From the NCBI GenBank assembly GCA_021834945.1, contig JAKBRA010000022.1, positions 1-11,440 of the forward strand: DNA of 11,440 bases. The letters run 5' to 3'. The stretch comes from Nanobdellota archaeon. GTDB lineage: Archaea > Nanoarchaeota > Nanoarchaeia > Parvarchaeales > Parvarchaeaceae. Below the pieces are notes generated by a model. That model was not told the origin of the DNA. It saw only the letters and a list, made by a program, of their open reading frames with translations, and ran no database searches. The position numbers and the translations under genes were made by a program. How positions within the stretch are numbered: position 1 is the stretch's first letter; each line of letters begins with the position of its first letter. Shown one piece after another: positions 6,384-11,440 of this stretch.

Positions 6384-6436
6384 CCCCCTGCGGCTAAATT
6401 TGAAGTGCTTTTATTAGATAAATTGTCAAGGGAATG

Positions 6437-6444
6437 TTAATTAA
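6437..6444 (+). promoter_or_regulatory. TATA box of the XPD-like helicase
   Basis: TTAATTAA is centred 26.5 bases before the ATG at 6467, so the transcript is predicted to be leaderless. Confidence 0.6.
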
Positions 6445-6466
6445 CCTTGAAGCAAATTAAAAGATT

Positions 6467-8233
6467 ATGATTTCATTTCCTTTCAAATCGATGAGAAGCG
6501 GGCAGAGAGAAATAGTAGAGGCAGTCGAAAAAACCGTAAAGGAAAGGGGAAAGCTGATAATACAGGCTTCAACCGGAATGGGAAAAACTGCAGCAGTTCT
6601 TTATGCTGCAGTAAATGCGGCAAAGGAACACAACCTCAAGGTTTTGTTCCTTACGGCAAAGCACACGCATCAGAACATAGTATACGATACTTTGAGGAGG
6701 ATAAACGACTCTTCATCCGAAAAGATAGGTTTTGCTGGAATAAACGGAAAAAGGTCGATGTGCCTGTTCGAGAACAGCGTTGAACCATCTTTGTTCATAG
6801 AGTTCTGCAGGGCAGTAAGGGAGCAGAACATGTGCGATTTCTATAGCAATACGTTTACAAAGAACAAGGACGTCAAGCCCGCAGTAATCGAAGCATTATC
6901 CGAGAAAATATCTGATCCGAAGAGCGTGATGGAAACTGCAAGAGCGTTTGAATTGTGTCCATATGAGCTTTCCCTGCTTAATGCAAAGCAGTCTACAGTA
7001 GTCGTTGCAAACTACTCGCATGCCTTCGATCCAAGCATAGCCCTCGGATTTACCATAAGAACGGGGATAGACCCGGGGAATACCATATTAATAGTGGATG
7101 AAGCCCATAATCTGCCGGCAAAGATACTGGACATGAACTCGTTTTCGATATCGCAGAGGAACCTGGAGAAGGCGTACTCGGAAGCAAATCTCGCAGGCTA
7201 CAATGACATAGCTGTAAAGATAGACAAAATAGTAGCGGAGATAAGGAAGGTTACAAGGGAAAATGCGGTGGACATAAGGGGGATATTCAATGAAGCGGAT
7301 CTGGAAAAGATGGAAGACATAGTGAAATTCCACGAAAAAGGCTACAACATTCCGGCGGCATTCATGCTGAAGAACTTCACGGAAAAGCTCCTTTCCGCAA
7401 AAGATGATGACATAATATATATCTCTATAGATGAAAAGGGGAGAAGGATAAACGTCAATTCGTTGGATCCGGCAGATTATTCGCAGGGAGTAATAGACTC
7501 ATTTTATTCCACCATACTAATGAGCGGAACGTTCCGGCCGATGGACATGTTCGCGAATCTTTTAGGATTAAAGGGACATGAAAGCCTCGAAGTAGACGGC
7601 GATTCCGCAAACGATAACCGTTTGATAATAATAGACAAGGAAGTCACGTCTAGGTTTTCTTCAAGGGAAGAGCAGTACTCCAGGATAGCGGATTCCATAA
7701 ACGAAATGATGGAGAAGGCGAAGTACAACATGATATTTTTCTTTCCCTCCTACTACTTTATGGACAGAATTTATCCGCTAGCAAAGGAAAAAGGAAGGAT
7801 AATAAAAGAAGAGCAAAGCATGGAAAGGGAGAGGAAAAACGAGATAATGGAAAAGTTGTCCTTTTCAAGCTCAGTACTGTTTGCGGTAATGAACGGGAAT
7901 TTCTCGGAAAGCATAGGCATAAAGAACAACATGATAAAGCTTATAGGGATAGTCGGCGTTCCTTTCGAGCCGCCTTCTATAAAACTGAAGGCGATGCAGA
8001 TATACTATGACAAGAAGATGGGCAGCGGCTTTGAATACGCGCAGGTCCTTCCAACGATGATAAAGGTCATGCAGGCTGCCGGCAGGGGCATAAGGTCAAA
8101 GAACGACAAGTGCGCCATCGTTTTGATGGATTCCAGGTATGATACCCCGGTTTTCAAAAAATATCTGCCAAGCGATACCGTTGCGGTGGACAGAGATCCC
8201 ATAAAGATAATAAGGGAAAAGGGTTTTGCCTAG
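6467..8233 (+). CDS. xpd: XPD/Rad3-family Fe-S DNA helicase (588 aa)
   Basis: 5'-to-3' superfamily 2 DNA helicase of the XPD/Rad3/DinG group, which unwinds damaged or structured DNA in the cytoplasm. Seen in order: Q-like region FKSMRSGQREIVEAV (residues 6-20); motif I ASTGMGKT (34-41); the Fe-S domain with four cysteines C99, C114, C123 and C164 (CPYE), spaced as 4Fe-4S ligands of archaeal XPD; ANYSHAF (181-187); motif II DEAH (211-214); MSGTF (352-356); and motif VI QAAGRGIRS (536-544). The insert between motif II and MSGTF corresponds to the Arch domain. Length is at the low end of the archaeal XPD range and no motif is missing, so it should be active. It has its own promoter, and its TAG stop overlaps the converging tRNA-binding protein gene by 4 bases. 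A DinG-like member is the alternative; the Fe-S spacing and archaeal setting favour XPD. Confidence 0.93.
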   Translation: MISFPFKSMRSGQREIVEAVEKTVKERGKLIIQASTGMGKTAAVLYAAVNAAKEHNLKVLFLTAKHTHQNIVYDTLRRINDSSSEKIGFAGINGKRSMCLFENSVEPSLFIEFCRAVREQNMCDFYSNTFTKNKDVKPAVIEALSEKISDPKSVMETARAFELCPYELSLLNAKQSTVVVANYSHAFDPSIALGFTIRTGIDPGNTILIVDEAHNLPAKILDMNSFSISQRNLEKAYSEANLAGYNDIAVKIDKIVAEIRKVTRENAVDIRGIFNEADLEKMEDIVKFHEKGYNIPAAFMLKNFTEKLLSAKDDDIIYISIDEKGRRINVNSLDPADYSQGVIDSFYSTILMSGTFRPMDMFANLLGLKGHESLEVDGDSANDNRLIIIDKEVTSRFSSREEQYSRIADSINEMMEKAKYNMIFFFPSYYFMDRIYPLAKEKGRIIKEEQSMERERKNEIMEKLSFSSSVLFAVMNGNFSESIGIKNNMIKLIGIVGVPFEPPSIKLKAMQIYYDKKMGSGFEYAQVLPTMIKVMQAAGRGIRSKNDKCAIVLMDSRYDTPVFKKYLPSDTVAVDRDPIKIIREKGFA

Positions 8234-8565
8234 GATATAGAACTGCCTTCTTTAATGTCCTTGTCTACTGTCAACAGTGAAAGGTTTCCTTCTTCGTCGG
8301 AAGCAGCCAACAGCATGCCTTGGGATTCTAAGCCCATAATCATCGCAGGCTTTAAATTATCAATCAGTATTACCTTCTTTCCGACGAGGTCGCTGCTTTT
8401 GTAAGCTTTCCGTATCCCGCTGAGAATCGTCTTTTCACTGCCACCCAAAGAAACCTTCAGCTTTATGAGCTTGCTGCTTTTTTCTACGTCCTCTGCCTCC
8501 ACTATCTTTCCGACTTTTAAGTCAAGCTTTCTGAAAAGGTCAATGTCTATTTCTTCCTTTGTCAA
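8230..8565 (-). CDS. metG: Stand-alone tRNA-binding OB-fold protein / methionyl-tRNA synthetase beta subunit (111 aa)
   Basis: EMAP-II/Trbp111-type tRNA-binding domain. Family knowledge: it occurs as the MetRS C-terminal domain or as a separate MetRS beta chain in several archaea, where it dimerises and improves tRNA binding. Seen: LDLKVGKIVEAEDVEKSSKLIKL (residues 14-36), ILSGI (47-51) and NLKPAMIMGLESQGMLLAA (70-88), the near-complete family signature. Length suits the free domain. The start is TTG at 8565, because no ATG precedes the OB fold in this frame; GAGG at 8572-8575 supports it. The start lies one base after the stop of the coiled-coil gene, so the two are cotranscribed. The catalytic MetRS chain is not in the window. 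A generic tRNA chaperone (CsaA/Trbp111-like) is the alternative. The stop shares CTAG with the helicase stop. Confidence 0.88.
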   Translation of the reverse strand: MTKEEIDIDLFRKLDLKVGKIVEAEDVEKSSKLIKLKVSLGGSEKTILSGIRKAYKSSDLVGKKVILIDNLKPAMIMGLESQGMLLAASDEEGNLSLLTVDKDIKEGSSIS

Positions 8566-8566
8566 T

Positions 8567-9076
8567 TTATTCCTCTACGTTTGAAAGATATGTTGACATC
8601 CTTTCAATCATTTTTCTCATGTCTTGTATAAGGAGGTTGTAATTCTTTACGTAATCTCTTTGAGTATCCAATGCTCTAGAATAATTTTCCAAGTCGGCCT
8701 GCGACTGCGTTATTCTCTTTTCCAATTCTTTGATGTCATCTAGTACTTTTTTGAAGTCGCTCATTTTTATGAATGCTATGGATTTGCTGTTCGATTCCAT
8801 CCTCAATGCATCAAGTACGCTTATTCCAGCGGATCTTACTGGCTGCAGATTTATGTCCGGCACCTTCACGTTAGGCATAGGTATAAGCGGAATTGAATAG
8901 CCTTGTTTCGGTGGCTGCGGGTTTATCTGCATCTGCTGGCCGTTTTTAGCGTTTTCAGCGGTCATGTTAGCAGTATTGGCATTTTGAGCAGCGTTTTCAG
9001 AAGCAACCGGCTTGAGGTTGCTTTCCTTATAATATGGATTTACAGGTTCTTCTTTTTTCTTTTTGAAAAGTGCCAT
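8567..9076 (-). CDS. Coiled-coil protein with disordered N-terminal half (169 aa)
   Basis: Family not recognised. Residues 1-12 are basic and charged (MALFKKKKEEPV). Residues 13-85 are low-complexity and rich in Asn, Ala, Gln and Pro with repeated 'NAxN'-type pieces, probably disordered. Residues about 88-165 are predicted helix with heptad-like spacing (FKKVLDDIKELEKRITQ, then LLIQDMRKMIERM), a coiled coil fit for dimerisation. No membrane segment or signal peptide is seen, so it is cytoplasmic. It is the promoter-proximal gene of a two-gene unit with the MetRS beta-like protein, so a role near translation or as a scaffold can be guessed but not shown. The start is backed by TTTATATA about 25.5 bases upstream. 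Confidence 0.75.
   Translation of the reverse strand: MALFKKKKEEPVNPYYKESNLKPVASENAAQNANTANMTAENAKNGQQMQINPQPPKQGYSIPLIPMPNVKVPDINLQPVRSAGISVLDALRMESNSKSIAFIKMSDFKKVLDDIKELEKRITQSQADLENYSRALDTQRDYVKNYNLLIQDMRKMIERMSTYLSNVEE
8572..8575 (-). promoter_or_regulatory. Shine-Dalgarno site that supports the TTG start of the tRNA-binding protein
   Basis: On the minus strand GAGG lies 6 bases before TTG at 8565, inside the end of the upstream coding region. Good spacing backs this non-ATG start of an operon-internal gene. Confidence 0.5.
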
Positions 9077-9097
9077 AATAATAGTAAATTATACCTG

Positions 9098-9105
9098 TAT
9101 ATAAA
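9098..9105 (-). promoter_or_regulatory. TATA box of the coiled-coil/MetRS beta operon
   Basis: On the minus strand TTTATATA is centred 25.5 bases before the ATG at 9076. Together with the plus-strand box at 9124 it makes a compact divergent promoter of about 75 bp. Confidence 0.65.
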
Positions 9106-9123
9106 AGTTTTAAGATTTTAAGC

Positions 9124-9131
9124 TTTTAATC
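9124..9131 (+). promoter_or_regulatory. TATA box of the 55-residue membrane protein
   Basis: TTTTAATC is centred about 24.5 bases before the ATG at 9152, the same spacing as the other genes in the window. This supports the small gene being real. Confidence 0.45.
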
Positions 9132-9151
9132 CCCATCTGCTATCAATTAGC

Positions 9152-9319
9152 ATGTATTTGACGGAGAAAATTAATGGGTTTGCGAACATGCTTTTAATCG
9201 GTTTTGCAGTGTTATTCATAGCCATGCAAATAACCCTTTTTGTTTCAGGTCTTCCAATAAAAAGAAGTTTAACATGGCTTTCCGAAAGGATCCTTCCATT
9301 AAAAGCCGAGAAAGTATAA
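9152..9319 (+). CDS. Small single-pass membrane protein (55 aa), unrecognised
   Basis: ATG at 9152 opens a 55-codon frame ending with TAA at 9317-9319. The protein has a short hydrophilic head (MYLTEKINGFAN), one membrane segment at residues about 13-35 (MLLIGFAVLFIAMQITLFV), then an amphipathic basic tail (PIKRSLTWLSERILPLKAEKV). Positive charges after the membrane segment predict N-out/C-in. A TATA-like box sits about 25 bases before the ATG, and the gene is divergent from the coiled-coil operon. Size and single segment recall SecE or Sec61-beta subunits, but the order of segments and the residues do not match either, so I leave the function open. It stops 50 bases before tRNA-Gly. Confidence 0.6.
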   Translation: MYLTEKINGFANMLLIGFAVLFIAMQITLFVSGLPIKRSLTWLSERILPLKAEKV

Positions 9320-9369
9320 TATTTAATTCTTTATTACAAATTATAGTTTATATGCCATTAAGGTTATAC

Positions 9370-9440
9370 GCGCCAATAGTCTAGCAGCATAACTCTGGCT
9401 TCCCAAGCCAGCGACCCGGGTGCGAATCCCGGTTGGCGCA
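9370..9440 (+). tRNA. tRNA-Gly (anticodon CCC), with non-standard D and T loops
   Basis: The acceptor stem GCGCCAA/TTGGCGC (9370-9376, 9433-9439) is a perfect 7 bp, followed by A73 at 9440. The anticodon stem is CTGGC/GCCAG with loop TTCCCAA, giving anticodon CCC at 9402-9404, which reads GGG. The T stem CCGGG/CCCGG is a perfect 5 bp. Odd points: the T loop is TGCGAAT, so position 55 is G and not the usual T (Psi55). The D loop has A at position 18 (9386) where G is near-universal. Base pair 12-23 of the D stem is a C-A mismatch. G19-C56 is kept. No CCA is encoded and no intron is seen. A T4 tract follows (9441-9444). Identity is clear; normal function is likely but not certain. Confidence 0.92.
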
Positions 9441-9450
9441 TTTTCAGTGC

Positions 9451-9473
9451 CTTCATTTTAATGTCAAATGAAG
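9451..9473. repeat. Perfect 8-bp hairpin downstream of tRNA-Gly
   Basis: CTTCATTT (9451-9458) and AAATGAAG (9466-9473) pair perfectly around a 7-base loop, ten bases past the tRNA. It could stabilise or end the tRNA transcript after the T4 tract, or be a DNA site. Intergenic sequence from here to 9584 shows no other support for a gene. Confidence 0.4.
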
Positions 9474-9584
9474 CGTAAACAGAATTTATTATAGCTTTAA
9501 TAGCCTGTTTCTGTGTTCTTTTATTTCTTTTGCACCGAGTTTGCTTATCATATTAATAATGCCATTTGAATTTTAGGATAAATG

Positions 9585-10100
9585 TTAGTTTAAAATTTTA
9601 TAATGCAGCCTTACTTCATTCTCAGAAAATTTCTTTACTTGCAGCAGTTTTAGCTTCTTCTCAAAGTTTTCGCTTGAAAATAGCGGTATACCCTTACCGA
9701 AAACGATCGGCTCAACGTTAAGGTAAAGCTCGTTTACCAAGCCCTCTTTCAGGAAGCTTGTGGCCAAAGCGCCGCCGGCCACCATTGCACTTTTGTATCC
9801 GTTGCTCTCTATGATTTTGATTATTTCTTTGGGGTTTTTGTCCGTCACGATGACATTTTTCCATTCTTTTTTTGTTCTTATTTTGTGCCTGCTTACAATG
9901 ATGTTAAGTCCTCCCAATGGGAAACCGCTGCTTTTTGATGCAACATTAAAAGTATTCCTTCCTATCACGTTTACCTCGTATTTTTTGATGGTTTTAAGGA
10001 AATCTGTTCTTGCCAGTTTAGAGGAAAAATCGCCGTTATCCAACCTGGCAATCATTCCGTTGGGTGTGATATGCATGTAAATCGCTATAATTACTGACAT
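9585..10100 (-). CDS. RibD_C / dihydrofolate reductase-like NAD(P)H-dependent reductase (171 aa)
   Basis: Reductase of the DHFR-like superfamily, RibD C-terminal branch. Seen: an N-terminal strand IIAIYMHITPNGMIA (residues 4-18), VIGRNTF (45-51), LNIIVSRH (65-72), the dinucleotide-binding loop AMVAGGALATSF (105-116), and NVEPIVFGKGIPLF (128-141), the typical ending of the family. Its start abuts the FolE stop with no gap and is preceded by GGAGG at 10106-10110, so the two genes are one operon. That context favours reduction of a pterin, in practice dihydrofolate or dihydropterin, as the step completing the FolE pathway (inference). The alternative is the riboflavin-pathway reductase acting on diaminopyrimidine ribosyl phosphate. 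Length is normal for a single domain; no deaminase domain is fused. Confidence 0.82.
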   Translation of the reverse strand: MSVIIAIYMHITPNGMIARLDNGDFSSKLARTDFLKTIKKYEVNVIGRNTFNVASKSSGFPLGGLNIIVSRHKIRTKKEWKNVIVTDKNPKEIIKIIESNGYKSAMVAGGALATSFLKEGLVNELYLNVEPIVFGKGIPLFSSENFEKKLKLLQVKKFSENEVRLHYKILN

Positions 10101-10658
10101 CTAATCCTCCAGTAACAACTTTAGGGCTTCCGCTCTAGTTTCATTGCTTTCCTTGAATACTCCACGGACGGCGCTGCTTCTTGTCTCAGCGGTCCTTGAT
10201 TTTATCCCGCGCATCTCCATGCACATGTGCCTTGCCTTTATTATGACCAAAACGCCCTTGGCTTTCACCTTTTCGCTGATGAAATCCGCTATTTCCTTGG
10301 TAAGCCTTTCCTGCACCTGCGGCTTAGCTGCGAAGAACCTTGTTATCCTAGGAAATTTCGACAGCCCTAGGATATTCTTCCCAGGGATGTAAGCTATTGA
10401 AACCGTTCCGAAGAAAGGCAGAAGATGATGCTCGCACATCGAATAGAAAGGTATATCTTTTACAGACAGAATGTCATTGTAACCAGGGTTTTCAAACAGG
10501 GTTATTTTCGGCTCGTTGCCGTCGTCCATCCCCGTAAATATCTCTTTATACGCTCTAGCAATTCTTTTAGGCGTATTCTTTAATACTTCAGTGTTTTCCT
10601 CTATTCCTATCTCCTTTAAAACTTCCCTGAAAAGAGCCTCTATTTTATCTTCATCCAT
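10101..10658 (-). CDS. folE: GTP cyclohydrolase I (type IA)
   Basis: Converts GTP to 7,8-dihydroneopterin triphosphate, the first step of folate and pterin synthesis; a cytoplasmic homodecamer with catalytic zinc. Seen: an N-terminal helical part with NTPKRIARAYKEIFTGM (residues 28-44), VKDIPFYSMCEHHLLPFFG (66-84), KFPRITRFFAAKPQVQERL (101-119) and HMCMEMRGI (144-152). Zinc ligands C75, H78 and C146 are present, as is the QVQERLT dimer/active-site stretch. Length (185 aa) is standard. The start is supported by TTTTTATA 25.5 bases before the ATG. It is the first gene of an operon with the reductase. Most archaea use the unrelated-type MptA enzyme for this step, so a type IA FolE is notable and may be a bacterial acquisition (inference). 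Confidence 0.96.
   Translation of the reverse strand: MDEDKIEALFREVLKEIGIEENTEVLKNTPKRIARAYKEIFTGMDDGNEPKITLFENPGYNDILSVKDIPFYSMCEHHLLPFFGTVSIAYIPGKNILGLSKFPRITRFFAAKPQVQERLTKEIADFISEKVKAKGVLVIIKARHMCMEMRGIKSRTAETRSSAVRGVFKESNETRAEALKLLLED
10106..10110 (-). promoter_or_regulatory. Shine-Dalgarno site of the reductase gene
   Basis: On the minus strand GGAGG lies 5 bases before ATG 10100 and within the last codons of folE. It is the clearest ribosome-binding site in the window, on an operon-internal gene, which contrasts with the leaderless first genes. Confidence 0.7.
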
Positions 10659-10679
10659 GCTATAATCTGGAATTCCATT

Positions 10680-10687
10680 TATAAAAA
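10680..10687 (-). promoter_or_regulatory. TATA box of the folE operon
   Basis: On the minus strand TTTTTATA is centred about 25.5 bases before the ATG at 10658, so the transcript is predicted to be leaderless. Confidence 0.6.
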
Positions 10688-10708
10688 TTTATCATATCAG
10701 AGGATAAG

Positions 10709-10723
10709 CTCCATTCTTTGGAG
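10709..10723. repeat. Small perfect hairpin in the folE-upstream intergenic region
   Basis: CTCCA (10709-10713) and TGGAG (10719-10723) pair around a 5-base loop, about 22 bp upstream of the folE TATA box. It could be an operator. The rest of the gap (to 10848) holds only a 30-codon frame at 10732-10824 that has no promoter at the usual distance and no known motif. Confidence 0.25.
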
Positions 10724-10848
10724 ATGAAAGTATGTTAAATTTCTTAATTACAATTATGAAGTTTTCTGCCGATGAAAGGCGTTTTATTCTTGATTTAAGG
10801 AATTATCTCTCAGTCCATTATTAACGTTAAAAAAATGCAAGTAAAAAT

Positions 10849-10856
10849 GTTAAATA
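10849..10856 (+). promoter_or_regulatory. TATA box of the 141-residue gene
   Basis: GTTAAATA is centred 26.5 bases before the ATG at 10879, so the transcript is predicted to be leaderless. Confidence 0.6.
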
Positions 10857-10878
10857 CCTTGCTAATTTAAAATAAGAA

Positions 10879-11304
10879 ATGGAAGAAGAGATAGAATTGA
10901 AATGCACGATAGAATTGATGGGAAAGCCAAAGGAAGCAGTAATGGATTCATTAAAGAAAATACTTTCAAACATTGAAGAAAACGGGAAGAAATTAGAAAT
11001 AAAGGATGAAAGCTACGCCGAGCCGAAGGAGATAAAAGATGGATTCTATTCCTCGTTTGCAGACTTTAAGATCAAAGGCAGTGTTGTAGACTTATTCGGC
11101 TTTGTCATGGATTATGCGCCTTCTTCGATAGAGGTTTTGACTACAAAGGATGCAAAGCTTTCAATAACCGATTTACAAGCATTATTGAATGACCTTTCAG
11201 GGAGGATGAATGAACTGGATCAAAGACTTAAGATATTCTCCGGCCAGACGATCTTACTGTCACAGCAATTAGAGGAATTAAAAAAGAAAATAGAAAGAAA
11301 GTAA
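10879..11304 (+). CDS. Conserved-looking archaeal hypothetical protein (141 aa)
   Basis: Function unknown. Residues 1-45 (ELKCTIELMGKPKEAVMDSLKKILSNI) form a strand followed by a helix. Residues 46-95 (ESYAEPKEIKDGFYSSFADFKIKG, then DLFGFVMDYAPSSIEVLTTKD) look like the core. Residues 100-141 are a long helix with coiled-coil spacing, ending in lysines. The 'GKPKEAV...YAEP...FSSFA...DYxPSSIEIL' pattern resembles a small protein that recurs in DPANN and euryarchaeal genomes, recalled from memory and not verified here. It is soluble, with no signal peptide. It has its own TATA box and is followed by T-rich sequence (TTTT at 11308-11311) that may terminate it. It likely works as an oligomer through the C-terminal helix (inference). 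Confidence 0.75.
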   Translation: MEEEIELKCTIELMGKPKEAVMDSLKKILSNIEENGKKLEIKDESYAEPKEIKDGFYSSFADFKIKGSVVDLFGFVMDYAPSSIEVLTTKDAKLSITDLQALLNDLSGRMNELDQRLKIFSGQTILLSQQLEELKKKIERK

Positions 11305-11414
11305 AAGTTTTCCGTTTTAAACTCATATCCAAATAATCATAAGCAGTAAGGAGGAAAATGCAATAACAAAGTATTTTTCACTCAATATTGGTAAAGAATG
11401 AAAATAGAAACCTT

Positions 11415-11422
11415 TTTAAATA
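11415..11422 (+). promoter_or_regulatory. TATA box of a gene beginning just past the right edge
   Basis: TTTAAATA within CCTTTTTAAATACC is one of the best box A matches in the window. By the spacing seen at the other genes, the transcript and start codon should fall near 11443-11446, a few bases beyond the end. Confidence 0.55.
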
Positions 11423-11440
11423 CCTAATTTGTTAAATCGT

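Noticed and set aside
7088..7333. 81-codon minus-strand frame inside the helicase gene
   Set aside because: It overlaps the conserved helicase core completely and has a Tyr/Arg/His composition typical of an antisense shadow.
9152..9319. Assignment of the 55-residue protein as SecE or Sec61-beta
   Set aside because: Archaeal SecE has a basic amphipathic helix before its membrane segment and Sec61-beta has its segment at the C terminus. Here the segment comes first and the basic tail follows.
9490..9565. Short minus-strand frame of about 20 codons (MISKLGAKEIKEHRNRLLKL) between tRNA-Gly and the reductase
   Set aside because: Too short, no promoter signal. It could be a gene remnant, but nothing confirms it.
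9760..10080. 106-codon plus-strand frame opposite the reductase gene, rich in hydrophobic residues
   Set aside because: The minus strand encodes clear RibD_C motifs here. The plus-strand product is the antisense of those codons and only mimics membrane segments.
10732..10824. 30-codon frame (MLNFLITIMKFSADERRF...) between folE and the 141-residue gene
   Set aside because: It is protein-like in feel but very short, with no box A at the usual distance, no Shine-Dalgarno site and no known motif.
11350..11366. Perfect Shine-Dalgarno GGAGG followed by ATG CAA TAA
   Set aside because: The frame is two codons long. It is probably chance, although a tiny leader ORF cannot be excluded. The strong TATA box at 11415 explains the next gene better.

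Overview
This window is archaeal chromosome, probably from a DPANN-type lineage with a small genome. A Parvarchaeota/ARMAN-like acidophile is possible, but the lineage is an inference from style and not from a marker gene. The archaeal case rests on the promoters. Nearly every first gene of a transcription unit has a TTTAAATA-type TATA box centred about 24-28 bases before its start codon, so those mRNAs should be leaderless. Genes inside operons instead abut their upstream neighbour, and two of them carry Shine-Dalgarno sites. The gene set also fits: Fe-S XPD helicase, HerA-like ATPase, stand-alone MetRS beta domain, DUF4143 ATPase. The sequence is AT-rich, and genes are short and tightly packed on both strands.

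Left part (1-2440): the N-terminal half of a family-4 glycosyltransferase runs off the left edge on the minus strand. Then come tRNA-Ser(CGA), an unrecognised 123-residue protein, a signal-anchored cell-surface protein full of N-glycosylation sequons, and a MazG/dCTPase-type nucleotide pyrophosphohydrolase.

Middle (2440-6310): a DUF4143-type AAA ATPase reads leftwards. Behind it is a promoter region with a degenerate 21-bp direct repeat (33-bp period) and inverted repeats. About 280 bp follow without a convincing gene. Next is a two-gene unit of a HerA/FtsK-like ATPase and a second sequon-rich membrane-anchored protein.

Right part (6467-11440): an XPD/Rad3-family helicase with all four Fe-S cysteines converges, with a 4-base overlap, on an operon of a coiled-coil protein and the MetRS beta/tRNA-binding OB-fold protein. 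A divergent promoter separates that operon from a 55-residue single-pass membrane protein. Then come a structurally unusual tRNA-Gly(CCC), a FolE GTP cyclohydrolase I + DHFR/RibD_C reductase operon (minus strand), and a conserved-looking 141-residue protein. The window ends on a promoter whose gene should start just outside it.

Functional themes are surface glycoprotein display (glycosyltransferase and two sequon-rich proteins), nucleotide and pterin metabolism (pyrophosphohydrolase, FolE, reductase), DNA translocation and repair (HerA-like, XPD), and translation (two tRNAs, MetRS beta). I saw no CRISPR array, insertion sequence or integrase. The items most worth a second look are the tRNA-Gly with both members of the G18-Psi55 pair replaced, the HerA-surface protein operon, the repeat array before the DUF4143 ATPase, and the 55-residue membrane protein.
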